A DNA stretch of 64,000 bases from Acidobacteriaceae bacterium (GCA_030041435.1 JASHNW010000017.1:1-64000); one strand, 5' to 3'. Shown: positions 34,788 to 43,955, counted from the stretch's first letter. Notes: generated from the letters alone by a model not told the origin. Translations and numbers: made by a program.

Positions 34788-34990
34788 CGGCGAATCGTTC
34801 GACTTGTCGCCGAATCCTGTCGTCGGTTGTTGCTCTCAAGACAATGCGCCGACAGAAGGCAGCCGACGGGAAAGAGAAACAGATATCGATCAACGGGGAT
34901 CTCGTCACCGATCCTGGGCTGCTGTGATGCCGTTTTTCCCAGATTGTCAGAGCCCGCGCTTGAAGAAACGCGGTCTTCCTGAGAGGGGAG

Positions 34991-35179
34991 TTACGCAACC
35001 AATGCGGGCACGGCCGCCTGGAGAAAGTCGCTGACGGACATGGGGGCTCTTCGGGTGAGATTTGTCACCGCAGGCGTGACCATCGCCTGATAGCCGCAAG
35101 ACGCTTCCTCATCCAATTCACGAATGCCCTTCGCAGCGATCTGAGGAATACCGGCTGCCACCAGGCCCTTTTCAACTCC
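34991..35179 (-). pseudogene. C-terminal remnant of an NmrA-like NAD(P)-binding protein
   Basis: About 62 residues ending at a stop codon resemble the C-terminus of NmrA/azoreductase-like NAD(P)-binding proteins: a helix like GIPQIAAKGIRELDEEASCGY, then VTNLTRRAPMSVSDFLQ, matching the family pattern of a TGR(P/A)P(R/M)S-FxDF tail. No Rossmann GxxGxxG region precedes it; padR and its control region occupy that space. So the N-terminal ~200 residues are lost. Recognition rests on tail pattern only. Confidence 0.4.
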
Positions 35180-35339
35180 GGAACGTCTGAAGGATTCAGG
35201 GTCTGAAGTTGCGCATCCACAGCCTGATCGACATTTTTTCTCCCACAGAGATTCGAAGTCATTACAAAGATTCGTAACGGCCTCAGTAAGGCCATGTTCA
35301 GAGAGCTCTTGACAATCGTGGATTCCGTGATCAGACTGA

Positions 35340-35354
35340 CATAGATAAACTATG
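35340..35354. promoter_or_regulatory. inverted repeat upstream of padR
   Basis: CATAG-ATAAA-CTATG lies 21 bases before the padR start, where an autoregulatory PadR operator would be expected. The arms are only 5 bp. Confidence 0.4.
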
Positions 35355-35374
35355 CCAGCAGCACGGAGGCACCG

Positions 35375-35740
35375 ATGGCCGCTCTGATTCGCCGCAATGC
35401 AGCCGCTGACCGCGGCCGCGACGAGATTCCTCCTGGGACGCTCTACCTGCTCATCCTGAAGACGCTTGCGGTGCGCGGCCGGCTGCATGGCTATGAGATT
35501 GCCGAATCGATTCTGAGCTGCTCGGATGAGGTGCTGCAGGTGGAAGAGGGGTCGCTCTACCCTGCCCTGCAGCGGATGCTGATCCAGGGCTGGGTGCAGG
35601 CGGAGTGGGGGGTGACGACGGGCAATCGGCGCGCCCGCTATTACACGCTTACGGGCGCCGGCAAAAAACAACTGGGCATCGAGATCTCGCAGTTCGAACG
35701 CGTGATGGGGGCGATCTCGCGCGTGCTGGAGACCGCCTGA
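35375..35740 (+). CDS. PadR family transcriptional regulator
   Basis: A 121-residue PadR winged-helix regulator: PPGTLYLLILKTLAVRGRLHGYEIAESI recognition region, EEGSLYPALQRM and a GNRRARYYTLTGAGKKQL wing. In Acidobacteriota PadR genes of this length very often precede ADOP permease genes; here the permease starts nine bases after the padR stop. The ATG has GGAGG five bases upstream. The ligand is unknown. Confidence 0.95.
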   Translation: MAALIRRNAAADRGRDEIPPGTLYLLILKTLAVRGRLHGYEIAESILSCSDEVLQVEEGSLYPALQRMLIQGWVQAEWGVTTGNRRARYYTLTGAGKKQLGIEISQFERVMGAISRVLETA

Positions 35741-35749
35741 GGGGGACCG

Positions 35750-38479
35750 ATGAGTCTGACCGGGGAATTGAGACGACGGCTGCAGATGTTGTTTCACCGG
35801 GGCCGGTTCCAGCAGGAGCTCGACGAAGAGATGCGCCTGCACGTGGAGCTGCGGCGGGAACAGCAGATGGCAGCGGGGGCGGACGCGGAGGCGGCACGCC
35901 GGGCGGCGCTGCGGCGATTCGGCAACACGGCGCGCATCCGGGAGGAGAGCCAGCGGGCGTGGGGCTGGGAGTGGCTGGAGACGCTGCTGCAGGACGCCGG
36001 CTATGGAATGCGCGCGATGCTGCGGACCCCGGCGGTGACGGCGGTGGCGCTGCTGTCGCTGGCGCTGGGGATTGGCGCGAATACTGCCATTTTCAGCTTC
36101 TTGAATGCGGTGATGCTGCGGACGCTTCCGGTGAAAGATCCGCAGCAACTGGTGAAGCTGGGCGCCGAAAACTGGGACGGCATCACGGACAGCTTCGCGT
36201 GCACGGAGCTGTACTCCTATCCGTTTTATCGCGAGTTCCAGCGGAATAATGCGGTCTTTTCAGACACCGCCGCCTGGTTCAGCATCATCAACGACGTGCA
36301 CGGATTCCTGGACGACCGCAGCGAGCCGGAGCCGATCCAGGTGCTGACCGTGTCGGGCACGTATTTTCAGACGCTGGGCGTGGAAGCGCAGCTCGGCCGG
36401 ATGCTCGACGAGGCTGATGACTCGAGCGAGGGCGATCATCCGGTGGTGGTGATCAGCGACCGCTTCTGGAAGCGCGAACTGGGACGGGACCCGGGCGTGC
36501 TGCACCACACGATCAAACTAGGTGACGTGGTCTACCAGATTGTCGGCGTCGCGCCAGCGGAATTTTTCGGGACCAAGGTGGGACAACTGCCGGACGCCTG
36601 GGCGCCGCTGTCGATGGCAGGATTGATACCGCCGCACTGGGGCCAGTACAAAGGCGACTTCTCCGAATCGCTGTACATTGCGGGACGGCTGAAGCCCGGC
36701 GTCAGCATGGCGCAGGCGACAGCGAATGTGAATGTGCTGTTCCGGTCGATTCTGCTCAGTTTTCCTGACGCCCTGTTGACGAAACAAAACCTTGTCAACC
36801 TGAACCGCGCACACGTTCAGCTGGAGAGCATGGCCCGCGGGCTCTCCGACCTGCGCCATGAATACTCCGAGCCGCTATTCGTTCTGATGGCGATCGTGGC
36901 TCTGGTTCTGCTGATTGCGTGCGCCAACATCGCCAACCTGCTGCTGGCGCGCTCGACGGCGCGGGCGCGCGAGCTGGCGCTGCGGCAGGCGCTGGGAGCC
37001 GGCCGGATGCGGATGATCCGGCAACTGCTGACGGAGAGCATGGTGCTGGCGCTGGCCGGAGGGGCGCTGGGGATCGGCTTTGCCGCGGCGGCGAATCGAA
37101 TTCTGCTGCGGATGATCTCGCAGGGAGCGGAAACGGTTCCACTGGATGTGAGCCTGAACCTGCGCCTGCTGGCCTTCACCTGCGCGATCACTATCGGCAC
37201 GGCGCTGCTGTTTGGAACGCTGCCAGCTCTGCGAGCCACGAGGCTGGACCTGATGGAAAGCCTGAAGAGCGGCCGAGGCGCCACGGCCGGCGCCGGCAGA
37301 ACCCCGCTGGCGAGAATTCTGGTGGTGTCGCAGGTGGCCATTTCTCTGCTGCTGATGGTGGGTGCGTGCCTCTTTCAGCGGACGCTGATCAATCTGAGCC
37401 ACGTGAACACGGGCTTCAATCCAGACCACGTGCTGACGCTGAGCATCGATTCGGATGCGAAGAATTTCAAAGACAATGACCCGCGCGAGAATGCATTGTT
37501 CCAACAGATCGAGACGCGCGTCGGTGCGCTGCCGGGCGTCGAAGCGGCCAGTTTCTCAGCGTTTACGTTCAACCAGGGAAGCTGGAACACGACGATCGTG
37601 GTTCCTGAGATGCCGCTGCGCCGCGACGCAGATGTGATGCACAACATCATCGGCAACGACTACTTCCGGGTGATGCAGATTCCGCTGATTGCCGGCCGTT
37701 CGTTCGGACCGCAGGACACGGCCACGTCGCAGCACGTCGCGATCATCAGCGAGCATATGGCGCGCACGCTGTTTCCCGCCGGCTCGCCCATTGGACGCAC
37801 CTACACGATCGGCTCACCGGACGATGGCGATACGCCTTTGCAGGAACAGGTGATCGGCGTGGCCCAGGACGTGAAGTTCGGCGGTCTCACAGAACCGCCG
37901 CGGTACATCGACTATCTGCCCTACACGCAGCGGGAATGGGGGTATGGGGATTTTGAGGTTCGGTACACCGGCGACCTGGGCGCCATCTCGAAGGAGGTGC
38001 AGGAGGCGATCCACGACGTTGACCGTAGTCTGCCCATCAGCGATGTGAGCACCATGAGCGAGCAGGTGAATCATTCGTTCACCAACGAGACCATCATCGC
38101 GGAACTGTCGGCTTTCTTTGCGCTGGTGGCGGTGTTTCTTTCCTGCATCGGGATCTATGGGGTGATGTCGTATCTGGTGGGACGGCGGACGGGTGAGATC
38201 GGGATTCGCATGGCGCTGGGCGCGGGGCGCGCAGCGGTGGCGTGGCAGGTGATGCGCGAAATTGCGGTGCTGGTCGCGGCGGGAATCGCGATCGGACTGC
38301 CGGCGGCGCTGGCGGGAGGCCGGCTGGTGGGAGGAATGCTTTACGGGGTCAGCGGAACGGACCCTGTGAGCGAGGCGGCAGCGGTCGCGGTGCTGATTGC
38401 GGCAGGGCTGCTGGCCGGATACCTGCCGGCGCGCAAGGCATCGCGGATCGATCCGCTGACGGCGCTGCGCTGCGAGTAG
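35750..38479 (+). CDS. ADOP-type ABC transporter permease (PadR-linked)
   Basis: A 909-residue acidobacterial duplicated orphan permease. It has the N-terminal helical prefix domain (~1-80, ELDEEMRLHVELR then AARRAALRRFGN), a first MacB core and FtsX unit (~90-480, with LALGIGANTAIFSFLNAV), and a second (~510-900) ending ARKASRIDPLTALRCE. Most such permeases lack a neighbouring ATPase, as here, and probably share one encoded elsewhere or act in another way. Operonic with padR. The substrate is unknown. Confidence 0.95.
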   Translation: MSLTGELRRRLQMLFHRGRFQQELDEEMRLHVELRREQQMAAGADAEAARRAALRRFGNTARIREESQRAWGWEWLETLLQDAGYGMRAMLRTPAVTAVALLSLALGIGANTAIFSFLNAVMLRTLPVKDPQQLVKLGAENWDGITDSFACTELYSYPFYREFQRNNAVFSDTAAWFSIINDVHGFLDDRSEPEPIQVLTVSGTYFQTLGVEAQLGRMLDEADDSSEGDHPVVVISDRFWKRELGRDPGVLHHTIKLGDVVYQIVGVAPAEFFGTKVGQLPDAWAPLSMAGLIPPHWGQYKGDFSESLYIAGRLKPGVSMAQATANVNVLFRSILLSFPDALLTKQNLVNLNRAHVQLESMARGLSDLRHEYSEPLFVLMAIVALVLLIACANIANLLLARSTARARELALRQALGAGRMRMIRQLLTESMVLALAGGALGIGFAAAANRILLRMISQGAETVPLDVSLNLRLLAFTCAITIGTALLFGTLPALRATRLDLMESLKSGRGATAGAGRTPLARILVVSQVAISLLLMVGACLFQRTLINLSHVNTGFNPDHVLTLSIDSDAKNFKDNDPRENALFQQIETRVGALPGVEAASFSAFTFNQGSWNTTIVVPEMPLRRDADVMHNIIGNDYFRVMQIPLIAGRSFGPQDTATSQHVAIISEHMARTLFPAGSPIGRTYTIGSPDDGDTPLQEQVIGVAQDVKFGGLTEPPRYIDYLPYTQREWGYGDFEVRYTGDLGAISKEVQEAIHDVDRSLPISDVSTMSEQVNHSFTNETIIAELSAFFALVAVFLSCIGIYGVMSYLVGRRTGEIGIRMALGAGRAAVAWQVMREIAVLVAAGIAIGLPAALAGGRLVGGMLYGVSGTDPVSEAAAVAVLIAAGLLAGYLPARKASRIDPLTALRCE

Positions 38480-38565
38480 GGGAGGACGCGGTCAGAACGC
38501 ACGCCGGGCGGGCGTTTCGCCGAGTCCGGATTCGATCTTCCAGGAGATGACGCCGCGGAGCTGGG

Positions 38566-39387
38566 TTACTCTTCCGCGGAAGCCGTCGCGCCTGGAGCGT
38601 GTGCGCCCTTGACGCGAACCACGGTGATCTTCGAGAAGCCTTCCTTGAAGTCCGGGGCGCGCAGGCGCTCGGCCATCTTCTTCATCACGTCTTCGCTGAC
38701 CGTGCGTTCGCGGCGCTTGTTGCGCTCGATGCAGACTTCCAGCGGAACATCGAAGAAGACCGCCTGGACGTCGTAGCCGAAGCTCTTCGCCATCTTGATC
38801 CACTGGCGGCGCTCGTGCGGCGAGAGGTTCGTCGCGTCGACGTAATTCCAGGGCATTTTGGCGATGAGGCGGGCGCGCAGCAGGGAGCGCAGCGTCGAAA
38901 AGACGAGGCCCTGCCAGCGCTGCTCGGTAATGTCGTCGAAGAGCAGCGAGCGGAGCAGATCGCTGGAAAGGGGCGTGACGCCGCGGCGCTTGAACCAGGT
39001 GGTCTTGCCCGAACCGGGCAGGCCGATGGTGAGCACCACGTAGCCGCGCGCTCCTTTCGCTGCCCCGGCAGGTTCCGGCGGCGGTGTGGACAGCGATTCC
39101 GGCTGCGTTTCCATCACCATTTTGCCGCGCGGTTCAGGGGCCGGAGCCTCAACAGGGGCCGCCTTCGCTGGCTGCGGGGCGGGCTCCGGCACGGTTTCCG
39201 GCGCGGCCGCAGCGGCCAATGGCTCTGACGCGTCGCCGGGAAGGGGGGCGGCGCCGCCGTGGTACGAAGGCTGCAGCGGGGCCGGCTGATTCTGGGGCAG
39301 TTCCTGGCCAATTTTTCCCGTGGACTCCGATGTGTTGGGTCCACGCTTCGAACGTCGTCTCATGCGTTCGCGCATCCATTCGCGCAT
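38566..39387 (-). CDS. P-loop kinase-like ATPase with Ala/Pro linker
   Basis: A 273-residue protein. A strongly basic N-terminus (MREWMRERMRRRSKR) and a low-complexity Ala/Pro/Glu region (~25-112) precede an AAA_33 / polynucleotide-kinase-like P-loop domain: IGLPGSGKTTWFKRRG, SSDLLRSLLFDD, then VDATNLSPHERRQW and FFDVPLEVCIERN. This pattern is close to the kinase domain of T4 Pnk and related nucleoside or RNA kinases. Start uncertain: ATGs at 39387, 39375 and 39363 are all in frame. Convergent with the ADOP gene. Confidence 0.78.
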   Translation of the reverse strand: MREWMRERMRRRSKRGPNTSESTGKIGQELPQNQPAPLQPSYHGGAAPLPGDASEPLAAAAAPETVPEPAPQPAKAAPVEAPAPEPRGKMVMETQPESLSTPPPEPAGAAKGARGYVVLTIGLPGSGKTTWFKRRGVTPLSSDLLRSLLFDDITEQRWQGLVFSTLRSLLRARLIAKMPWNYVDATNLSPHERRQWIKMAKSFGYDVQAVFFDVPLEVCIERNKRRERTVSEDVMKKMAERLRAPDFKEGFSKITVVRVKGAHAPGATASAEE

Positions 39388-39656
39388 ATCCAGGATGTAA
39401 CACAGTCCACGGCCTGCCGCAAACGCGCGAGGCACAAACGTACCACGTTGAATACCGTTTTGCGGCGGTCTTCCCTATGTGACGTTGGTGCATAAATTTA
39501 TGGCTCTGCGCGCCCCTTGAACTATTTTTCCCTTGACTGTAGTGCTAGCATCGGAAATTGGGTGGTTCCGGGCGTTTTGGACTGTTACTCACCGTCGGAC
39601 CCGGTTACCGCGGAGACCAATGGACGCATTTAGAAAACAGCAAGGAGACAAAAAGT

Positions 39657-40661
39657 ATGGCCGTTAAGGTTGGAATCAACGGGTTCGGGCGCATTGGCCG
39701 CAACGTTCTGCGTGCATCGCTCGGCAATCCCGATATCGACTTTGTTGCCGTCAACGACCTCACCAGCCCCGCAACCCTCGCCCACCTGCTCAAGTACGAT
39801 TCCATCCTCGGCAACCTGAAGAATGACATCGTCGCCGGCGAGGACTTCATCTCGGTCGATGGCAAAAAGATCAGGGTCTTCGCGGAAAAAGACCCCGCCC
39901 TGCTGCCCTGGGATTCCGTGGGCGCGCAGGTTGTGATCGAATCGACCGGCCGCTTTACCGATGCCACGAAGGCGAAAGCCCATCTGCGCGGGCCGGTGAA
40001 GAAGGTCATCATCTCGGCGCCGGCCACGAACGAGGACATCACCATCGTGCTGGGCGTCAACGAGAAGAAATACGATCCGGCGAAGCACAACGTCATCTCC
40101 AACGCCTCCTGCACGACGAACTGCCTGGCGCCGGTGGTGAAGGTGCTGGTGGAGAAGTTCGGCATCGTGTCCGGCATCATGACCACGATCCACAGCTACA
40201 CGAACGATCAGGTCATCCTTGACTTCCCGCACAAGGACCTGCGGCGGGCGCGCGCGGCTGCGCTGTCGATGATTCCGACTTCGACCGGAGCAGCCAAGGC
40301 GCTGAAGCTGGTGATCCCTGAGGTGGAAGGCAAGCTGGACGGCTTCGCTATCCGCGTGCCCACCCCGAACGTTTCGGTGGTCGATCTGACCTTCCTGGCG
40401 GAGAAGCCGATCACGAAGGACGCCGTCAACGGCGCGCTGAAGGCGGCGGCTGCGGGCGAGCTGAAGGGCATCCTCGGCTACGACACGAACGAGCTGGTGT
40501 CGAGCGACTTCAAGGGCGACGACCGCTCCTCGATCGTCGACGGGCCGCTGACCAAGGTGGTCGGCAACATGGCCAAGGTCATCAGCTGGTACGACAACGA
40601 GTGGGGCTACTCGAACCGCGTCCGCGATTTGGTCCTCTTCCTCGCGAAGAAGGGCCTCTAA
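39657..40661 (+). CDS. gap: type I glyceraldehyde-3-phosphate dehydrogenase
   Basis: A 334-residue NAD-dependent [19 protein letters not shown] nucleotide-binding motif, catalytic Cys in SNASCTTNC near residue 151, HSYTNDQ with the catalytic His, and the C-terminal [12 protein letters not shown]. It converts glyceraldehyde-3-phosphate to 1,3-bisphosphoglycerate in glycolysis. The ATG at 39657 has AAGGAG ten bases upstream. It heads a cluster with ridA and pgk. A TTGACT at 39533 may be part of its promoter, but I could not place a convincing -10. Confidence 0.97.
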   Translation: MAVKVGINGFGRIGRNVLRASLGNPDIDFVAVNDLTSPATLAHLLKYDSILGNLKNDIVAGEDFISVDGKKIRVFAEKDPALLPWDSVGAQVVIESTGRFTDATKAKAHLRGPVKKVIISAPATNEDITIVLGVNEKKYDPAKHNVISNASCTTNCLAPVVKVLVEKFGIVSGIMTTIHSYTNDQVILDFPHKDLRRARAAALSMIPTSTGAAKALKLVIPEVEGKLDGFAIRVPTPNVSVVDLTFLAEKPITKDAVNGALKAAAAGELKGILGYDTNELVSSDFKGDDRSSIVDGPLTKVVGNMAKVISWYDNEWGYSNRVRDLVLFLAKKGL

Positions 40662-40681
40662 ACCCATCCCTTCCAGCTTCA

Positions 40682-40710
40682 CACCGGGCTGTCGATGCGG
40701 CGGCCCGGTG
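40682..40710 (+). other. hairpin between gap and ridA
   Basis: CACCGGGC (40682-40689) pairs perfectly with GCCCGGTG (40703-40710) around a 13-base loop, ending just before the ridA SD. It may be a processing or attenuation element adjusting expression within gap-ridA-pgk. Confidence 0.5.
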
Positions 40711-40722
40711 CGCGGAGCGCCT

Positions 40723-41106
40723 ATGCGACAGAATATTCCAGGCAAATCTCCGTATGAGCCGATCATCGGCTTCTCGCGTGCAGTGCGTGTGGGCGACACC
40801 GTTCACGTTTCCGGCACCGCGCCGGTGGGCGCCGATTTGGCCGACGCGGCGACGCAAACCCGGCACGTCCTTGAGATCGTTCGCGCCACTCTCAAAAAGG
40901 CCGGCGCGCGCCTCGAAGACGTGGTCCGCACCCGCATGTATCTGACCCACGTGGAGGACTGGGAGGCGGTAGGCAAGGCGCACGGGGAATTCTTCGGCAC
41001 GATCCGCCCCGCGGCCACCATGGTGGTGGTCGCCGCGCTGCTGCAACCCACCTGGCGTGTGGAGATCGAGGCGGATGCCGTGATTGGCGCCGCGCCCAAA
41101 AACTGA
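40723..41106 (+). CDS. RidA/YjgF family reactive-imine deaminase-like protein
   Basis: A 127-residue RidA-family protein; trimeric relatives hydrolyse reactive enamine/imine intermediates. Conserved parts: GFSRAVRVGDTVHVSGTAP, the active-site Arg in VVRTRMYLTHVED, and the late Glu in VEIEADAVIG. The ATG at 40723 has GGAG six bases upstream. It lies between gap and pgk with gaps of 61 and 10 bases, so it is probably co-expressed with two glycolytic enzymes, an unusual position for this family. Confidence 0.9.
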   Translation: MRQNIPGKSPYEPIIGFSRAVRVGDTVHVSGTAPVGADLADAATQTRHVLEIVRATLKKAGARLEDVVRTRMYLTHVEDWEAVGKAHGEFFGTIRPAATMVVVAALLQPTWRVEIEADAVIGAAPKN

Positions 41107-41116
41107 CGGAGGCTTT

Positions 41117-42331
41117 ATGGCAAAACTTTCGATTCGCGATCTGGATTTGGCCCACAAACACGTCTTTATGCGCGTGGATTTCAACGTGCCGCTCACCGAG
41201 GACGGCTCGGAGATCACCGACGACACCCGCATCAAAGAGACGCTGCCGACGATTGAATACGCGCTGCGGCACAAGGGCAAGCTGATCCTGGCCTCGCATC
41301 TGGGCCGCCCCAAGGGCAAGGTGAACCCGAAGTACAGCCTGCGCCCGGTGGTCGACCGGCTGCGCACGCTGCTGGACCACGCGCTTGGTTCCAAAACGAA
41401 CGTGGCCTTCGCGCCGGACTGCGTTGGCGACATCGCGAAAGAGATGGCCCGCCAGCTTGAATCGGGCCAGGTGCTGCTGCTCGAAAACCTGCGCTTCCAC
41501 GCCGAAGAGGAAGCGAACGATCCGGAATTCGCGAAAAAGCTGGCGTCGCTGTGCGATCTGTACGTGAACGACGCCTTTGGCTCGGCGCACCGCGCCCACG
41601 CGTCGACGGAAGGCATCACGCACTTTGTGAAGCAGTCGGCAGCCGGGCTGCTGATGGAAAAAGAGCTGAACTATCTGGGCAAAGCCCTCGAAGATCCTGC
41701 CAGGCCTTTTGTCGCCATCCTGGGCGGATCCAAGATCTCGGGGAAGATCGACGTGATCAACAACCTGCTGGACAAGGTGGACACACTGGTGATCGTTGGG
41801 GGCATGGCGTACACGTTCGACCGCGCGCTGGGCGTGACCACGGGCAAGTCGCTGGTGGAGGAAGACAAGATCGACGTGGCGAAGCAGGCGCTGGAGAAGG
41901 CGAAGGCCAGGGGCGTGCGGCTGCTGCTGCCGATCGACAACATTCTGGCGGACAGCTTCTCCAACGACGCGAAGACCCAGACGTGGGACAGCACGGTGAA
42001 CTTCCCCGCAGACTGGCAGGGGCTGGACATCGGGCCGAAGGCGATCGGGGCCATCGAGGGCATCGTGAGGGACGCGAAGACCATCGTGTGGAACGGGCCG
42101 GCGGGAGTGTTCGAGTTCCCGCGCTTTGCGGTGGGGACCAACGCGATTGCCGAAGCGGTAGCGGCGAACCAGGACGCCATCTCGATCATCGGCGGGGGCG
42201 ACTCGGTGGCTGCGATCAAACAGGCCGGCGTGGCCGACAAGATCACCCACATTTCGACGGGCGGCGGGGCGAGTCTCGAGTTTCTGGAAGGCAAGAAGCT
42301 GCCGGGGGTTGAGGCGCTGACGGACAAGTAA
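41117..42331 (+). CDS. pgk: phosphoglycerate kinase
   Basis: A 404-residue PGK converting 1,3-bisphosphoglycerate and ADP to 3-phosphoglycerate and ATP. Signatures: MRVDFNVPL, DDTRIKETLPTI, LASHLGRPKG, LENLRFHAEEEAND, NDAFGSAHRAHAS, LGGSKISGKI and the C-terminal GGGDSVAAIKQAG plus HISTGGGASLEFLEGK. The ATG at 41117 follows GGAGG. Its length is slightly longer than the usual ~395. Last gene of the gap-ridA-pgk cluster. Confidence 0.97.
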   Translation: MAKLSIRDLDLAHKHVFMRVDFNVPLTEDGSEITDDTRIKETLPTIEYALRHKGKLILASHLGRPKGKVNPKYSLRPVVDRLRTLLDHALGSKTNVAFAPDCVGDIAKEMARQLESGQVLLLENLRFHAEEEANDPEFAKKLASLCDLYVNDAFGSAHRAHASTEGITHFVKQSAAGLLMEKELNYLGKALEDPARPFVAILGGSKISGKIDVINNLLDKVDTLVIVGGMAYTFDRALGVTTGKSLVEEDKIDVAKQALEKAKARGVRLLLPIDNILADSFSNDAKTQTWDSTVNFPADWQGLDIGPKAIGAIEGIVRDAKTIVWNGPAGVFEFPRFAVGTNAIAEAVAANQDAISIIGGGDSVAAIKQAGVADKITHISTGGGASLEFLEGKKLPGVEALTDK

Positions 42332-42348
42332 CGCTGGGCGGGGGTTCC

Positions 42349-42771
42349 GTGTACCAGGTCGTGGTCGATACCAATGTTCTGGTCGCCGGACTTCGGTCCA
42401 GGAACGGAACCTCCTGGCGCCTGCTCAGCATGCTCGGCAACGGCCAGTGGCGGCCGAATCTGACAGTCGCCCTTGTCCTGGAATATGAAGCAATCCTCAA
42501 GCGGGACCGCGCTGCCTCAGGGCTCACCGAGAACGACATCGACACCGTGTTGGATACAGTCTGTTCACAGGCAGGCCTCCACCGCCAGTACTTCTCGTGG
42601 AGACCAACTCTGCCCGATCCGGACGACGATCTGGTTCTTGAGGCAGCAATCGCCAGCAACAGCGACTACATCGTCACCTTCAATCGGCGCGATTTTAGGG
42701 GGATCGAGAAGTTTGGAATTCGTTGTCTGACCCCTGGAGAGTTCCTTATACTGTTGGGGGCGCATCCATGA
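42349..42771 (+). CDS. PIN-domain toxin, PIN_3 / COG1569-like
   Basis: A 140-residue putative toxin of the PIN family: VVVDTNVLVAGLRS (Asp7), LVLEYEAIL (middle Glu), LPDPDDDLVLEAAIAS (acidic pair) and IVTFNRRDF. This matches the group usually annotated as putative toxin component, PIN family. GTG start at 42349, 17 bases after pgk. Its stop overlaps the start of a small partner gene (ATGA), so the toxin comes first, reversed from the usual antitoxin-toxin order. Confidence 0.85.
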   Translation: MYQVVVDTNVLVAGLRSRNGTSWRLLSMLGNGQWRPNLTVALVLEYEAILKRDRAASGLTENDIDTVLDTVCSQAGLHRQYFSWRPTLPDPDDDLVLEAAIASNSDYIVTFNRRDFRGIEKFGIRCLTPGEFLILLGAHP

Positions 42772-42989
42772 AGACCGTCCAAATTCCTGACGACCTCTAT
42801 GCCCGCGCGGCTGCGCTGGCCGCAGAGGACGCTGTCTCCGTGGATCGCCTGGTTGCGGCTCTCGTCAACGAGCGCGTCAGTGACTGGGAGCGGGTGCAGA
42901 TCCGCGCCGGGCGCGGCTCTCTGGAGAGGCTGCACGAGGTGCTCGCGCGAGTACCGGACGTTCCCGCCGAAGCGGTCGATAAGCGATAA
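42768..42989 (+). CDS. putative antitoxin partner of the PIN toxin
   Basis: A 73-residue protein. The first ~45 residues (MKTVQIPDDLYARAAALA, then VDRLVAALVNERV) have a ribbon-helix-helix-like pattern seen in many antitoxins; the rest is a charged helix with ERLHEVLARVPDVPAEAV. The ATG at 42768 overlaps the toxin stop. The antitoxin assignment rests on size, RHH-like start and coupling to a PIN gene. Confidence 0.7.
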   Translation: MKTVQIPDDLYARAAALAAEDAVSVDRLVAALVNERVSDWERVQIRAGRGSLERLHEVLARVPDVPAEAVDKR

Positions 42990-43021
42990 CCACTGCCGTC
43001 GGGGTGTCAGTCCCGGTTCTC

Positions 43022-43855
43022 TCAGCCCGTCCAGCCCAGCGACCGCAGGAACACCCGATCCGGCTCGGTCAGCTCCGCGTCAGCCAGCAAGTCCGGGCGG
43101 TTGCGCCAGGTTTTGGCGAGGGCCTGCTGGCGGCGCCAGCGGCGAATGGCCGCGTGGTCACCCTGGGCCAGGACCTCGGGCACGGCCAGGCCGCGAAACT
43201 CGGCGGGGCGGGTGTAGTGGGGGTAGTCGAGCAGGCCGCCGGAGCCGTGGGTCGAGCGCGGCGGCCCTCCCTCGTCGCTCAGAGGGCCCAGATCGGCCGG
43301 CCCAAAGCTCTCGAACTCGCTGGAGGCCTCGTTGCCCAGCACGCCCGGCAGCAGCCGCGCAGTCGCGTCCACGACGACCGCTGCCGCGAGCTCGCCGCCG
43401 GAGAGGACATAGTCACCCAGGGACAGCTCGCGGTCGCACAGCAGCTCGTTCACGCGCTCGTCTACCCCCTCGTAGCGCCCGCAGAGCAGCACCACGCGGT
43501 CCAGGGCAGCCAGTTCGCGCGCGACCGCCTGGGTGAAGCGGACGCCCTGGGCGGAGAGCAGAATCACCTGGGTGCGGGCAGGGTCGCGGCTGGAATCGCG
43601 GCGACCGTCCGGCCCGGCTTTCGGCGCGATACCCAGCGACTCGACAGCTTCGGCCAGCGGTTCAGGCTTCAGAACCATGCCTTCCCCGCCGCCAAACGGC
43701 CGGTCGTCCACGGTGCGGTGCCGGTCGTGGGTGAAGTTCCTGAGGTCATGGACGTCGATCCCGACCAGACCGCCGGCGACGGCACGCCGCAGCACCCCAT
43801 GGCTGAAGATACCGGCAAAAAAATCGGGAAAGATGGTAATCAGATCAAATCGCAT
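43022..43855 (-). CDS. trmD: tRNA (guanine-37-N1)-methyltransferase
   Basis: A 277-residue TrmD (SPOUT knot methyltransferase) that makes m1G37 in tRNA to prevent frameshifting. Motifs: MRFDLITIFPDFF start, FGGGEGMVLKPEP, LLCGRYEGVDERV and SLGDYVLSGGELAA of the trefoil knot, then a C-terminal DNA/tRNA-binding part with RPAEFRG and RRWRRQQAL. I chose the ATG at 43855; a longer frame to 43897 is not conserved-looking. It is separated from rimM by about 1.6 kb, although the two usually sit side by side. Confidence 0.96.
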   Translation of the reverse strand: MRFDLITIFPDFFAGIFSHGVLRRAVAGGLVGIDVHDLRNFTHDRHRTVDDRPFGGGEGMVLKPEPLAEAVESLGIAPKAGPDGRRDSSRDPARTQVILLSAQGVRFTQAVARELAALDRVVLLCGRYEGVDERVNELLCDRELSLGDYVLSGGELAAAVVVDATARLLPGVLGNEASSEFESFGPADLGPLSDEGGPPRSTHGSGGLLDYPHYTRPAEFRGLAVPEVLAQGDHAAIRRWRRQQALAKTWRNRPDLLADAELTEPDRVFLRSLGWTG

Positions 43856-43924
43856 GGCGGGCTGTAGCGCCGCGCGCGAAACAGCGCAGCGCCGCATCTC
43901 ATTGTGTCATGCGGCCGGCGCGCA

Positions 43925-43955
43925 TTGGCAACGACCTGCGTCCTGTTGCTATAAT
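43925..43955 (+). promoter_or_regulatory. promoter of the histone-like gene
   Basis: TTGGCA (43925-43930), a 19-base spacer and an extended -10 TGCTATAAT (TATAAT at 43950-43955), about 80 bases before the start at 44038. Confidence 0.6.

Larger units (their letters stand above)
34788..35374. other. AraC-PadR intergenic region with gene remnant
   Basis: No intact gene. 34788-34990 shows nothing recognisable. 34991-35179 (minus) carries a likely remnant of an NAD(P)-binding-family gene, and 35340-35354 an inverted repeat in front of padR. Confidence 0.5.

Noticed and set aside
39517-39561. sigma70 promoter for gap
   Set aside because: TTGACT and TTGAAC are present, but no acceptable -10 lies 16-18 bases downstream.
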